Shown here: in pieces, positions 21,156 to 31,018 of the stretch
Layout of the letters: every line of letters begins with the position of its first letter
Position numbering within the stretch: the first letter of the stretch is position 1
Source: an uncultured Spirochaetales bacterium
GTDB lineage: Bacteria; Spirochaetota; Spirochaetia; Sphaerochaetales; Sphaerochaetaceae
Assembly (NCBI GenBank): GCA_949283235.1
Contig: CASDRY010000088.1
Location: forward strand, 1 to 40,100
Direction: 5' to 3'
DNA length: 40,100 bases
Made by a program: the position numbers and the translations under genes
The notes under the pieces: generated by a model
What the model saw: only the letters and a program-made list of their open reading frames with translations
What the model was told of the DNA's origin: nothing
Database searches by the model: none

Positions 21156-23816
21156 ATGGCAGAAGTCAATGAACTCTTTCCTGGACAGCTCGAACTCCAG
21201 GAGATGATCGAGAGAACAAAACGTGCCCAGCTTATTTATGCTAACTTCCCGCAGGAGAAAGTCGATGAGATTTTCCGTCAGGCGGCTATTGCAGCTAACA
21301 ATGCACGAATCCAGCTTGCTATCGATGCTGTCGAAGAGACAGGAATGGGAATCATCGAGGACAAGGTAATCAAGAACCACTTCGCTGCTGAGTATATCTT
21401 CCATAAATATAAGGATGAGAAGACATGCGGTATCATCGAGAGCGACAAGGCTTTCGGTATCGAGAAGATCGCAGAGCCTAAGGGAGTTATCTGCGGAATC
21501 ATTCCTACAACAAATCCTACATCTACAGCTATCTTCAAGTCACTCATCGCTCTGAAGACAAGAAACGCTATCATTTTCTCACCACACCCGAGAGCAAAGA
21601 AGTGTACATGCGATGCTGCTCGCCTTGTTCGCGATGCCGCAGTTGCCGCAGGTGCACCTGAGGATATCATCAACTTCATCGAGGAGCCTTCAATGGAGAA
21701 GACAGATTACCTGATGAAGCATCCTCTTATTAACCTCATTCTTGCGACAGGTGGTCCTGGCATGGTCAAGTCAGCATACTCCTCTGGAAAGCCAGCTATC
21801 GGAGTAGGCGCTGGAAATACTCCTGCCCTTCTCGACAAAAATTGCGATATCAAGATGGCAGTTGCATCCATTCTCATGTCCAAGACATTCGACAATGGTG
21901 TTGTCTGTGCTTCCGAGCAGTGTGTAGTTGTACATAAGGATATCTATTCAGAGGTAAAGAAGGAGTTCAAGGAGCAGGGAGCTCACTTCCTTTCAAAAGA
22001 GGAGCTTTCACTTCTCGAGCCAATCATCCTCGACCCGAAGAGGGGTTCTGTCAACCCGAAGATCGTAGGACAGCCAGCTTATAAGATTGCTGAGATTGCA
22101 GGCTTCAAGGTACCGGAATCAACAAAGGTCCTTATCGGAGAGGTAAAGAGAGTTGCTGCAGATGAGCCATTTGCTCACGAAAAGCTCTCCCCTGTTCTCG
22201 GTATGTACTCATGCAACAACTTCGGAGAAGGTGCCGCAATGTGCGCAGAGCTTATCGCTCTCGGTGGATTCGGTCATACATCAGTTCTCTACTGCGATGA
22301 AAAAGAGCAGGATAAGATCGATGCATATGGCAAGGCTGTAAAGACAAGCCGTATCCTTATCAACATGCCAGCATCACAGGGTGCTATCGGAGATATCTAC
22401 AACTTCCGTCTCGAGCCATCCCTCACACTCGGCTGCGGAAGCTGGGGAAACAACTCAATTTCCGAGAACGTCGGTCCGAAGCATCTTCTGAACATCAAGA
22501 CAGTTGCAGAAAGGAGGGAAAACATGCTCTGGTTCAAGCTTCCACCTAAGGTATATTTCAAGTATGGTTGTCTTCCTGTTGCACTTCAGGAGCTTGAGAA
22601 CAAGAAGAGAGCTTTCATCGTTACAGACAGCTTCCTCTTCTCCTCTGGTATGATCGATCGCCTCACAGAGACACTCAACCAGATGGGAGTAGAGACAGAG
22701 GTATTCCATCAGGTAAAGCCAGACCCGACACTTGGAACTATCAACACAGCTATGGAGCTCATCAACGCTTTCAAGCCAGATGTATTCATCGCAGTTGGCG
22801 GTGGTTCTCCAATGGATGCCGCAAAGATCATGTGGCTTCTCTATGAGCACCCAGAGGTAAGCTTCGAGGGTCTTGCTCTCAGATTCATGGATATCCGCAA
22901 GAGAATCTATGCATTCCCGAATATGGGCAAGAAGGCTGAGCTTGTATGTGTCCCTACAACATCAGGAACAGGTTCTGAGGTAACACCATTTGCTATCATC
23001 ACTGATGAGACAACAGGCATGAAGTGGGCTATCGCAGATTACGCTATCACACCGACAATGGCTATTGTGGACAGCGAGCTTGCAATCGGACAGCCAAAGG
23101 GACTTACAGCTTCCTGCGGTATCGATGTTCTCACACACGCTCTCGAGTCACTCGTATCCTCGATGTGCACAGACTTCACAGCACCGCTTTCACTTGAAGC
23201 AGCAAGAATCATCTTCAAGTATCTGCCACGCGCATATGCTGACGGAACAGACAAGAAGGCAAGAGAGAAGGTACACGACGCAGCTACAATGGCTGGTATG
23301 GCATTCGCAAATGCATTCCTCGGTGTATGCCACTCAATGGCTCACAAGCTTGGAGCTGCTTTCCATGTTCCACATGGAATGGCTAACGCTCTCCTGCTTA
23401 CAAATGTTATCCGCTTCAATGCTAACGATACACCTACAAAGCAGGCTGCGTTCCCACAGTATGAGTATCCATCAGCAATTTCACGCTATGCTCGTGCTGC
23501 TGATTACATCTCCATGGCTCTTAACGACACAAAGAATACAGATTATGTCGTTACGACACCTAAGATGACAATGGAAGAGAAGGTACAGGTACTTATCGAT
23601 GGTATCGAGAAGCTCAAGAAGGAGCTTGGAATTCCTGCTTCCATCAAGGAATGGGGAGTTGATGAGGCAGAGTTCCTCGCACAGGTCGATGAGCTTTCAG
23701 TAAAGGCATTCGATGACCAGTGCACAGGTTCCAACCCACGCTACCCACTGATCAGTCAGATCAAGCAGCTCTACCTCGATTCCTACTATGGAAGAGAGTG
23801 GAAGGAAACAAACTGA
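21156..23816 (+). CDS. adhE: Bifunctional acetaldehyde-CoA/alcohol dehydrogenase
   Basis: The 886-residue protein has the standard AdhE layout. Residues about 1-440 are an acylating aldehyde dehydrogenase with the catalytic Cys at 251 (D-N-G-V-V-C-A-S-E-Q). Residues about 450-886 are an iron-dependent alcohol dehydrogenase with G-G-G-S-P-M-D, G-T-G-S-E-V-T and the metal-ligand region C-H-S-M-A-H-K-L-G-A-A-F-H-V-P-H-G. It reduces acetyl-CoA to ethanol with two NADH, the main electron sink of a fermenting anaerobe, and usually forms cytoplasmic filaments (spirosomes). AAGGAG lies before the ATG. Codon use is strongly biased (AAG, GAG, CTC, ATC, ACA), as expected for a very highly expressed gene, and it has its own consensus promoter and terminator. 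Confidence 0.98.
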   Translation: MAEVNELFPGQLELQEMIERTKRAQLIYANFPQEKVDEIFRQAAIAANNARIQLAIDAVEETGMGIIEDKVIKNHFAAEYIFHKYKDEKTCGIIESDKAFGIEKIAEPKGVICGIIPTTNPTSTAIFKSLIALKTRNAIIFSPHPRAKKCTCDAARLVRDAAVAAGAPEDIINFIEEPSMEKTDYLMKHPLINLILATGGPGMVKSAYSSGKPAIGVGAGNTPALLDKNCDIKMAVASILMSKTFDNGVVCASEQCVVVHKDIYSEVKKEFKEQGAHFLSKEELSLLEPIILDPKRGSVNPKIVGQPAYKIAEIAGFKVPESTKVLIGEVKRVAADEPFAHEKLSPVLGMYSCNNFGEGAAMCAELIALGGFGHTSVLYCDEKEQDKIDAYGKAVKTSRILINMPASQGAIGDIYNFRLEPSLTLGCGSWGNNSISENVGPKHLLNIKTVAERRENMLWFKLPPKVYFKYGCLPVALQELENKKRAFIVTDSFLFSSGMIDRLTETLNQMGVETEVFHQVKPDPTLGTINTAMELINAFKPDVFIAVGGGSPMDAAKIMWLLYEHPEVSFEGLALRFMDIRKRIYAFPNMGKKAELVCVPTTSGTGSEVTPFAIITDETTGMKWAIADYAITPTMAIVDSELAIGQPKGLTASCGIDVLTHALESLVSSMCTDFTAPLSLEAARIIFKYLPRAYADGTDKKAREKVHDAATMAGMAFANAFLGVCHSMAHKLGAAFHVPHGMANALLLTNVIRFNANDTPTKQAAFPQYEYPSAISRYARAADYISMALNDTKNTDYVVTTPKMTMEEKVQVLIDGIEKLKKELGIPASIKEWGVDEAEFLAQVDELSVKAFDDQCTGSNPRYPLISQIKQLYLDSYYGREWKETN

Positions 23817-23824
23817 CACAATCG

Positions 23825-23855
23825 CCCGGCTTCATCTGAGGCCGGGTTTCTTCTT
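23825..23855 (+). terminator. Intrinsic terminator of adhE
   Basis: CCCGGC at 23825-23830 and GCCGGG at 23841-23846 form a six-base-pair stem with a ten-base loop, followed by TTTCTTCTT. It starts eight bases after the adhE stop codon. Confidence 0.85.
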
Positions 23856-23869
23856 GCTTTCAAAAGAGC

Positions 23870-23875
23870 TAAAGT
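23870..23875 (+). promoter_or_regulatory. Possible -10 element of the chromate-transporter pair
   Basis: TAAAGT lies exactly six bases before the ATG at 23882, fitting the leaderless spacing seen elsewhere, but lacks the TG extension. The AAGG at 23876-23879 is too close to the start to be a normal ribosome site. Confidence 0.3.
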
Positions 23876-23881
23876 AAGGTT

Positions 23882-24448
23882 ATGAACGCCCAAGCTAAAC
23901 GATACCTTACCCTCTTTCTCTCAACATTCGAGATAAGCGCTTTCACATTCGGAGGCGGCTATGTGATCATTCCACTGATGAGGAAGAAATTCGTCGGGAA
24001 ACTTGGCTGGATCGATGACTCGGAGATGCTGGATATGACAGCAATAGCCCAGTCAGCTCCCGGCCCGATAGCCGTTAATGCTGCTATCCTCATCGGCTAC
24101 AAGACAGGAGGAGTATTCGGAGCGATTCTGAGCATACTTGGAGCAGTGCTTCCTCCACTTATCATAATCTCAGTAATTTCCCTGTTCTATCAGACATTCA
24201 GGGGCAATAAATATGTCTCACTGGTTATGTCTGGAATGAGTGCTGGAGTTGCCGCGGTTGTCCTTGATGTCGTCATCTCAATGACAGGAGATGTCATAAA
24301 GACGAAGAGAGTCCTTCCCACTGCGATGCTTGTAGCTGTATTCATACTAGCCTACTTTTTTGATGTCAGCGTTATCCTGCTTATTATCGCATCTGGGGTG
24401 GTTGGTTATATAGATGGAGTCTTCACGAAGAGGAGGAATGCAAAATGA
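23882..24448 (+). CDS. chrA: CHR-family (chromate transporter-like) half protein, first subunit
   Basis: The 188-residue membrane protein is one half of the CHR superfamily. F-T-F-G-G-G-Y-V-I-I-P-L-M near residue 20 and A-Q-S-A-P-G-P-I-A-V-N near 60 are the family signatures, followed by about four to five hydrophobic segments. Single-domain CHR proteins work as pairs of oppositely inserted subunits, and the second half follows with a four-base ATGA overlap. Characterised members export chromate in exchange for sulfate; in anaerobes without chromate exposure the natural substrate is unclear. It lies after the adhE terminator and so needs its own promoter. Confidence 0.9.
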   Translation: MNAQAKRYLTLFLSTFEISAFTFGGGYVIIPLMRKKFVGKLGWIDDSEMLDMTAIAQSAPGPIAVNAAILIGYKTGGVFGAILSILGAVLPPLIIISVISLFYQTFRGNKYVSLVMSGMSAGVAAVVLDVVISMTGDVIKTKRVLPTAMLVAVFILAYFFDVSVILLIIASGVVGYIDGVFTKRRNAK

Positions 24449-24993
24449 TCTACCTCCAGCTTCTTTGGAGCTTTATCCAGATAGGACTTTTCAGTATAGG
24501 CGGCGGATATGCTGCAATGCCTCTTATACAGCATCAGGTTGTAGATCTTCATGGATGGCTGTCGATGCAGGAATTCTCTGATATCATCACGATATCACAG
24601 ATGACACCAGGCCCGATTGCAATAAACAGTGCCACATTCGTCGGCATCCAGATAGCGGGGATTCCTGGAGCGCTTGTCGCTACATTCGGCTGTGTCCTCC
24701 CATCCTCGATAATAGTAATGACGCTCGCTTTCATCTACTACAAGTACAAAGGCCTCGATGCTATACAGAGCGTGCTGAAAGGACTCAGGCCCGCTGTTGT
24801 TGCCATGATAGCTTCCGCAGCCCTTTCACTTACAGCCATGGCTCTCTGCGGCGGGAGCGAATTCACAGAGAATATAGACATAACAAACGCAGTTATTCTA
24901 ATAGCTGCTCTGATAATCCTGAGAAAATGGAAGCTCAATCCAATAATCGTTATGGTGCTTTCAGGACTGGCAGGGCTTATCGCAGGGCTCTGA
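24445..24993 (+). CDS. chrA: CHR-family (chromate transporter-like) half protein, second subunit
   Basis: The 182-residue partner shows the same signatures as its neighbour in diverged form: F-S-I-G-G-G-Y-A-A-M-P-L-I and S-Q-M-T-P-G-P-I-A-I-N-S. Its ATG overlaps the TGA of the first half, so the two are made together, as expected for a heterodimeric antiporter. The C-terminal hydrophobic end (G-L-A-G-L-I-A-G-L) is complete. The final 17 bases overlap the 3' end of the convergent metallophosphoesterase gene, so there is no intergenic terminator between the converging units. Confidence 0.9.
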   Translation: MIYLQLLWSFIQIGLFSIGGGYAAMPLIQHQVVDLHGWLSMQEFSDIITISQMTPGPIAINSATFVGIQIAGIPGALVATFGCVLPSSIIVMTLAFIYYKYKGLDAIQSVLKGLRPAVVAMIASAALSLTAMALCGGSEFTENIDITNAVILIAALIILRKWKLNPIIVMVLSGLAGLIAGL

Positions 24994-25977
24994 GAGAGGA
25001 TGTGAACACCTGCCCTGTCTTCTCTCCGTTCTTTGCAGAGTATTCATTTATCCTGATTTCATTTTCCAAGGTATCTATCTCGACAACATACCATGAACCT
25101 TTGCTTTCATATGGAACATCACGTCCATGTTCAGCTGCGGCATTGAACTCCGCCATATCATCAGCGAATCTGTACAGGATATTTCCTTTATGATTATGCC
25201 CAGTGAAAATCATTGAGACCCCATACTCATCCATTAACCTGTAAAGCATATTGGCTTCTTCCGGATCTATTCCGAATATTGCAAGCGTCTGGTCAAATCT
25301 TCCACCGCTTGCAACACTGCCATGGGCAATGAAGATTTTATAAGGGCTTTCATCTTCTCTGAGAGCTTCTTCAAGATACAACAGCTGTTCCAATCCAAAT
25401 GTCCTTTTAGAGTTATCGAGCTTATAGATTGAGAGAGGACCATAGACATATCTCATCATCCTGACACACTCATGTCCAGGTCGAAGGGAGGAGAAGAATC
25501 TATCAAAGGACTCTCCTGTCTCAGCGTGTAGCTCATGATTTCCTATCGCATAGAGAAGCCTTCCATTTACTGAATCAGAAGCTCTTGTGAGGAAATCAAG
25601 AGTTTCCTTATCGGAGAAACCTCCGGAGTCGAGCGTGTCCCCGAGATTCACGCAAATGGATAATCTCCCCATTCAAGAAAGCTGAGAAGTTCATCTCTGT
25701 ATTCAAGGATACCACTATCTTCATCCTCTCTGAGAACATGTACATCTGTAAATAGCGGAAACGAGATAATGCCAGAGCCATTGTATTTAATGGTTTCATA
25801 ACCAGGGGTAGCTATCAGAACACCATCTTCTACCTCTCCGCTGACACTGCATGAGATGCTTTCGAGATCGACAGCTTCCGAGAAAGGGTTCGATTCAAGC
25901 TTTCCCGCTATCCTGGAAGCAGGCTCACATGATAAGAGACAAAGAGCAATCATTATGATAAAAAGCTTTCTCATCAT
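24977..25977 (-). pseudogene. Frameshifted metallophosphoesterase lipoprotein
   Basis: Two overlapping minus-strand frames together make one protein. Frame 1 (25977-25648) gives a lipoprotein signal peptide ending L-L-S-C-E-P and the first metal motif F-T-D-V-H. It stops at a TGA just where frame 2 (25672-24977) supplies the next motifs: N-L-G-D-T-L-D, G-N-H-E-L-H, I-A-H-G and G-H-N-H. Reading one extra base at about 25650 would join P-F-A to V-N-L-G-D-T-L-D and restore about 330 residues. No slippery heptamer is visible, so a true inactivating indel or a sequence error is likelier than programmed frameshifting. The intact protein would be an envelope-anchored phosphoesterase. Its ATG overlaps the preceding barrel-like gene by four bases, making it the last gene of the ilv-leu transcription unit. 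Confidence 0.8.
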
Positions 25978-26642
25978 TTCCCCCTATAGATATATCCAGC
26001 TCTTATACTCCAGATATAAGGTGTCCATACTGGATCCATAAGCATTTCCGAGCATGCGATGTAAGCATCCGCGAAAAGCGAATGTCCATCTGTGATTAAG
26101 ACTTCTGCAATTGCGCCGAAATATGGCTTGAACCTCCATGTCCTGTCATATGGATGTGAAAGCGATGCATATGCAAGGATGGAAAGATAATCGGAAGCGA
26201 AACCTGCATAGAGGTGCATAAGCGGAGCGAGGGAGAAACCAATATGTGATGTATGATCGGAATAAGTAATTGCCCCCTGTATGCCTACACCATACCCCAG
26301 AGCGAAGTATCCGAATCTGAAATCCTGGGAAAAGAGATACAGGGCTCCGCTCCATCCACCTTCGCGAGGAATATAATCATTGCTTAGAGAGAAAAGATGA
26401 TTCATGTTTCCGCTCTCAAGCTTATAGGACAGGGCCACATCAAGACCGCCATCTATTTGATGCTGAAAAGAAAGACCTATATTCTCATACTCAGCGCCAA
26501 GCGCGTAGATGAAAGCATCGGATGGATGCTGATCAATTCTGGCACCTGCTGAAAGAGAAAGGGAGAAATCTGCCGCCGGAAGAGGAAGCAGAAGAGATAA
26601 TAACAGAAGAATACAGGAAATTACTTTCACCTCAGACCCCAT
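25974..26642 (-). CDS. Small predicted outer-membrane beta-barrel protein
   Basis: The 222-residue protein has an N-terminal signal peptide (hydrophobic core I-L-L-L-L-S-L-L-L-P-L-P-A-A) and a mature region of short amphipathic beta strands rich in Gly, Tyr, Ser and Phe, such as F-S-L-S-L-S-A-G-A-R and F-R-F-G-Y-F-A-L-G-Y-G-V-G. No family is recognised. The end, G-Y-I-Y-R-G-K, lacks the usual terminal Phe. The start is uncertain: ATG 26642 is used, but a GTG at 26630 begins nearer the signal peptide, and neither has a convincing ribosome site. It lies six bases after panE and overlaps the lipoprotein gene, so it is transcribed with amino-acid genes although it looks like an envelope protein. 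Confidence 0.65.
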   Translation of the reverse strand: MGSEVKVISCILLLLSLLLPLPAADFSLSLSAGARIDQHPSDAFIYALGAEYENIGLSFQHQIDGGLDVALSYKLESGNMNHLFSLSNDYIPREGGWSGALYLFSQDFRFGYFALGYGVGIQGAITYSDHTSHIGFSLAPLMHLYAGFASDYLSILAYASLSHPYDRTWRFKPYFGAIAEVLITDGHSLFADAYIACSEMLMDPVWTPYIWSIRAGYIYRGK

Positions 26643-26648
26643 TTAGTT

Positions 26649-27656
26649 TCATTTATTATATAGCATCAGGTTATGTGGAGAAGGTCTTATTTCTCCTCTT
26701 TCTATCATGTGGACTATTTCGATGGTTCTGTCAGTTACAGGAGTGGGAACTCCAGCCTTTCTGCCCTCTCTGGATAACGCTCCATCTATAGCATCAATCT
26801 CAGTGAGCTTTCCCTTCTCAATGTCCTGCAGCATCGAGGATTTGAGCGCTCTATGCTTTCTCATCGCGAATGGGATAATCATGAAGCAGAAAAGGCGCTT
26901 AGGAAGAGATGAATAAGATGCAAGAATCTCGATATTCTTTCCTTGCATCGGGGCAAAGCTTATTCCTTTCCCATGGGCAACATCGACACATTCCTTCATT
27001 ATGAGCTGGACTATACGTCTTGCTTTCAGGTTGCCGCAGACACCGCCAAAAGAGAGTCCTGTAACTGCGGAAACAGCTGAAAAGGAAGCGTTTATGAGAA
27101 GCTTAGACCACCTTGCACCAAGAAAATCCTCTGCAATTTCAACCTCGCCCATTCTTGAAAAGACTTCCCTGAGCCTCTGAAGTCCTTCATCGCGGGTATT
27201 GTTAAGCTTACCTATTGTAAATGTGAAAGTATCCTCTCCGCTAGTGAGTTCAACAGTTCCTGGAGAAAGATATGTCGCACCCCATCCTATAGTGCATCCA
27301 TATGTCTTTTTCTCCCCTATGATTTCAGCAATGACCAGTTCTGGAAGCCCATTCTGACAGGTGCAGATGATACCATTGTCTGAGAGCTTATCCGAAAGGA
27401 AACGGACTGTCTCCTCCTCTCCAATTCCTTTTGTCATCAGGATGATAACATCGTAATCATCAGGCATCTCAGAGGGAAGAAATGCAGAAACGGGGATGCG
27501 GAAATCCACCTTCCCCGTTATATGAGCACCATCTTTTCTAAGTGCTTCTATGTGAGCTTTGTTTCTTGATATCAGATCAGCTCTCATACCGCTTTTGGCA
27601 AGGTATGCGCCAAGCACTGTTCCAAGACTTCCAGCTCCATAGATTGCGACTTTCAT
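26649..27656 (-). CDS. panE: 2-dehydropantoate 2-reductase (ketopantoate reductase)
   Basis: The 335-residue cytoplasmic enzyme begins with the Rossmann motif G-A-G-S-L-G-T-V-L-G and has C-Q-N-G-L-P and G-C-T-I-G-W-G-A in the middle, with the catalytic lysine region A-R-W-S-K-L-L-I-N-A. These are typical of the PanE/ApbA family, which reduces ketopantoate to pantoate for coenzyme A. Ketopantoate is made from 2-ketoisovalerate, the valine precursor produced by IlvD in the same operon, so the position makes metabolic sense. Start at ATG 27656, overlapping the ilvB TGA by one base, with GGAG upstream. Related proteins reduce other 2-keto acids, so substrate is likely rather than certain. Confidence 0.85.
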   Translation of the reverse strand: MKVAIYGAGSLGTVLGAYLAKSGMRADLISRNKAHIEALRKDGAHITGKVDFRIPVSAFLPSEMPDDYDVIILMTKGIGEEETVRFLSDKLSDNGIICTCQNGLPELVIAEIIGEKKTYGCTIGWGATYLSPGTVELTSGEDTFTFTIGKLNNTRDEGLQRLREVFSRMGEVEIAEDFLGARWSKLLINASFSAVSAVTGLSFGGVCGNLKARRIVQLIMKECVDVAHGKGISFAPMQGKNIEILASYSSLPKRLFCFMIIPFAMRKHRALKSSMLQDIEKGKLTEIDAIDGALSREGRKAGVPTPVTDRTIEIVHMIERGEIRPSPHNLMLYNK

Positions 27657-29341
27657 CAATTCTCCAAAGGCACTTCCTGGTAACCTATCATATCAGAGAT
27701 GGAGGCACCTGGCGCTACCATAGGATAGACTTTATCATCAGTTGGGATGATAGCCTCTATAACTACAGCCTCATTAAGCGCAATAGCCTTCCTGAGGACC
27801 TCTTCAGGATCATCATCAGGCATAATCCTCATTCCCTTGACACCATAGGCTTCTGCAAGCTTAACCCAATCAAGAGGAGTATCAAGAGTAGTCTCTGAAT
27901 AATGGCCATCATAGAAAAGCGTCTGCCACTGTCTCACCATTCCCAGTGCATGGTTGTTCATTATAAGAATCATCACAGGAAGCCTATAGCGCGCGATGGT
28001 TGCAAGCTCATTGGCATTCATCCTGAAAGAACCATCACCTGCGATGTTTATTACTCTCTTATCAGGATGCGATACCTGTGTTCCGATAGCGGCTCCTGTT
28101 CCGTATCCCATAGTACCAAGACCACCGGAGGTGAGGAAATGATGAGGCTCCCTGGAGTGAAGGAACTGTGCAGCCCACATCTGATGCTGACCTACCTCGG
28201 TCGTTACAAATCCATCTTTAGGGAATACGCGATCAAGGGCTTCAAGAATCTCCTTAGGGCGAGCAGCATCGGAGGAAACCTTTACAGGGAATCTCTTCCT
28301 GCCCCTCTCAACAGTCTCCATCCACTCTCTGTGCTCAAGCTTCTTTCCGAGCTTATCCATGATAGCTCGAAGCGCAACCTTTATATCCGCAACCACATGA
28401 ACAGAGGAGATGATGTTCTTATTGAACTCTGCAGGATCCACATCTATCTGAAGAATCTTTGCCTGTTTTGCAAATGTAGAACCATTGGAGATTACACGAT
28501 CTGAGAACCTTGCTCCGATTACAATCAGAAGATCACAGCGGTTTATTGAAAGATTCGAGAGCCTTGTTCCATGCATTCCGATCATACCAGTGAAGCGAGG
28601 AGATGAGGAGTCAATCGCGCCAAGTCCCATTAAGGAAGAACCTACAGGCGCATCGATGAGATCAACAAACTCCCTGAGCTCCTGAGAAGCCTCCGCTCTT
28701 ATAACACCGCCTCCGATATAACACATAGGACGCTCCGCAGCCTTAATAAGAGCTACAGCCTCCTCAACATCCTTCTCACGAAGACGTACAGAGACAGGAG
28801 CTGGCTCCTCTACAGGTTTTGAAGAGAATTCATACTCCCCTACCTGTATATCCTTCGGGATATCAATAAGGACAGGACCAGGACGACCTTCCTTAGCGAT
28901 TCTGAATGCCTCTCTGATTGTATCAGCAAGCTCAGCTATATCCTTAACAATGTAGTTATGCTTTGTGATGGTAAGGGTAATTCCGCGGATATCTACTTCC
29001 TGGAAGCTATCCCTGCCAAGAAGGGAAAGCGGGACATTTCCTGTTATAGCAATCATGGGAACGGAATCCATGTATGCAGTAGCAAGACCTGTTACAAGAT
29101 TGGTAGCTCCAGGACCTGATGTCGCTATACATACGCCTACCTTTCCAGTTGAGCGAGAGTAACCATCTGCCGCATGGCTAGCCCCCTGCTCGTGAGCTGT
29201 AAGGATATGGCGGATCCTTGACCTATTCTTGTAGAGCGCATCATAAAGAGGAATGACCTGTCCTCCTGGATAACCGAAAACAGTATCAACTCCTTCTTCA
29301 ATGAGACACTCTATTATGATATCAGCACCTGTCATCTTCAC
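27656..29341 (-). CDS. ilvB: Acetolactate synthase large subunit
   Basis: The 561-residue thiamine-diphosphate enzyme has F-G-Y-P-G-G and the catalytic Glu in T-A-H-E-Q-G-A near residues 47-53, the FAD-binding middle domain, and the cofactor motif G-D-G-S-F-R-M-N beginning near 435 and ending M-N-N. It joins two pyruvates to acetolactate, or pyruvate and 2-ketobutyrate, at the start of valine, leucine and isoleucine synthesis. The start is taken as the GTG at 29341, eight bases after GGAGG; an ATG two codons later is possible. Its regulatory subunit gene ilvH lies at the far (promoter-proximal) end of the operon rather than next to it. Confidence 0.97.
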   Translation of the reverse strand: MKMTGADIIIECLIEEGVDTVFGYPGGQVIPLYDALYKNRSRIRHILTAHEQGASHAADGYSRSTGKVGVCIATSGPGATNLVTGLATAYMDSVPMIAITGNVPLSLLGRDSFQEVDIRGITLTITKHNYIVKDIAELADTIREAFRIAKEGRPGPVLIDIPKDIQVGEYEFSSKPVEEPAPVSVRLREKDVEEAVALIKAAERPMCYIGGGVIRAEASQELREFVDLIDAPVGSSLMGLGAIDSSSPRFTGMIGMHGTRLSNLSINRCDLLIVIGARFSDRVISNGSTFAKQAKILQIDVDPAEFNKNIISSVHVVADIKVALRAIMDKLGKKLEHREWMETVERGRKRFPVKVSSDAARPKEILEALDRVFPKDGFVTTEVGQHQMWAAQFLHSREPHHFLTSGGLGTMGYGTGAAIGTQVSHPDKRVINIAGDGSFRMNANELATIARYRLPVMILIMNNHALGMVRQWQTLFYDGHYSETTLDTPLDWVKLAEAYGVKGMRIMPDDDPEEVLRKAIALNEAVVIEAIIPTDDKVYPMVAPGASISDMIGYQEVPLEN

Positions 29342-29344
29342 TTT

Positions 29345-31018
29345 TCAATCCTCCAGAACAATTGCACCCTGACGAGCAGAAGTTACATGCTTGGAATACC
29401 TATAAAGGTATCCTGTCTTAATCGGTGACTCATGCGGAACAAGCTTCTTCCTTCTCTCCTCCAGAGTCTTCTCATCAACTACAAGGTCAAGCTTTCCTGC
29501 CGGGATATCAATAGAGATCTCATCTCCATCCTCTACCAGAGCAATCGGTCCGCCTGAAGCTGCTTCAGGAGAGACATGGCCGATTGATGCGCCTCTTGTA
29601 GCTCCAGAGAATCTTCCATCTGTTATGAGAGCAACTGTTTTATCGAGTCCCATACCTGCAATTGCAGATGTAGGACTGAGCATCTCACGCATTCCAGGGC
29701 CACCCTTTGGTCCTTCATAGCGGATTATAATAACATCACCCGGATTTATCTTCTTACCGAATATAGCGGCAATAGCCTCTTCCTCGCTGTTGAAGACTCT
29801 TGCAGGCCCCTTATGAACAAACATCTCAGGAGCGACTGCGCTTCTCTTTACAACAGCACCTTCAGGAGCAAGCGTACCCTTGAGCACAGCTATGCCACCA
29901 GTTGCTGAATATGGATTATCTATTGGTCTTATGACCTCAGGATCTGTATTTCTTGCTTTCTCAACAGACTCTCCGATAGTTCCTCCTGTTACTGTAGGAA
30001 GGGAAAGGTCGAGAAGATTCCTCTTTGAAAGCTCCTTCATTACAGCCATAACGCCACCAGCCTGATAAAGATCCTCCATATGATGAGGTCCTGCAGGAGC
30101 AAGATGGCAAAGATTAGGAACAACTGCGGAGATATCATTAGCTTTAAAGATATCGATATCAACACCTGCTTCGTGTGCGATTGCTGGAAGATGAAGCATT
30201 GTGTTTGTGGAACAGCCAAGAGCCATATCGACTTTGAGAGCATTCGTAAAAGCCTTCTCAGTCATAATCTGGCGAGCTGTGATACCCTTCTTAAGGAGTT
30301 CCATAACCTGGTACCCCGCCTCTTTCGCAAGCCTGAGTCTCTCAGAATATACAGCTGGGATCGTTCCATTTCCCGGCAGTCCCATTCCGATAGCCTCTGT
30401 GAGACAGTTCATGGAGTTTGCCGTATACATACCAGAGCAGGATCCACATGATGGGCATGCGCTGTTCTCCCAGTCAAGCAGCTCTTCATCATTCATTGTT
30501 CCGGCAGCATGTTTTCCAACTGCCTCGAACATCGAGGAAAGGGACATGCCTTTCTTATCTCCACCCTTTATATGTCCTGCAAGCATAGGACCACCGGAGA
30601 CGAAGATTGAAGGGAGATCAAGCCTTGCCGCTGCCATAAGCATGCCAGGAACAATCTTGTCGCAATTAGGAATAAAGACCATGGCATCGAATGGATGAGC
30701 CGTTGCCATAACCTCGATAGAGTCTGCGATAAGCTCCCTGGAAGCAAGTGAATACTTCATTCCCTTGTGTCCCATAGCTATGCCATCACACACTCCAATT
30801 ACAGGGAAGGAAACAGGATTTCCGCCATTCTCCCTCACTCCGGCTTTTACAGCATCTGCAATAAGCTGGAGCTGCATATGACCTGGGATTATCTCATTAT
30901 AGGCGCAAACGACACCGATTGTAGGCATCGAAATCTCCCTGTCAGTCCAGCCAAGAGCCTTCATAAGTGATCTATGAGGAGCTTTATCAACTCCTTTCTT
31001 CATCGCATCCGATCTCAT
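29345..31018 (-). CDS. ilvD: Dihydroxy-acid dehydratase
   Basis: The 557-residue enzyme dehydrates dihydroxy-isovalerate and dihydroxy-methylvalerate to the keto acids. The iron-sulfur cysteines lie in N-C-D-K-I-V-P-G-M and [14 protein letters not shown], and the C-terminal [10 protein letters not shown] motif is typical. Full length compared with other IlvD proteins. The ATG at 31018 overlaps the leuB stop (ATGA) and has GGAGG five bases upstream. The oxygen-sensitive cluster suits an anaerobic host. It feeds both LeuA and, through ketopantoate, the panE branch. Confidence 0.98.
   Translation of the reverse strand: MRSDAMKKGVDKAPHRSLMKALGWTDREISMPTIGVVCAYNEIIPGHMQLQLIADAVKAGVRENGGNPVSFPVIGVCDGIAMGHKGMKYSLASRELIADSIEVMATAHPFDAMVFIPNCDKIVPGMLMAAARLDLPSIFVSGGPMLAGHIKGGDKKGMSLSSMFEAVGKHAAGTMNDEELLDWENSACPSCGSCSGMYTANSMNCLTEAIGMGLPGNGTIPAVYSERLRLAKEAGYQVMELLKKGITARQIMTEKAFTNALKVDMALGCSTNTMLHLPAIAHEAGVDIDIFKANDISAVVPNLCHLAPAGPHHMEDLYQAGGVMAVMKELSKRNLLDLSLPTVTGGTIGESVEKARNTDPEVIRPIDNPYSATGGIAVLKGTLAPEGAVVKRSAVAPEMFVHKGPARVFNSEEEAIAAIFGKKINPGDVIIIRYEGPKGGPGMREMLSPTSAIAGMGLDKTVALITDGRFSGATRGASIGHVSPEAASGGPIALVEDGDEISIDIPAGKLDLVVDEKTLEERRKKLVPHESPIKTGYLYRYSKHVTSARQGAIVLED

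Noticed and set aside
25640-25680. Programmed -1 frameshift in the metallophosphoesterase gene
   Set aside because: The bases before the stop (CCATTTGCGTGA) contain no slippery heptamer and no clear downstream stem, so an indel or sequencing error is more likely.
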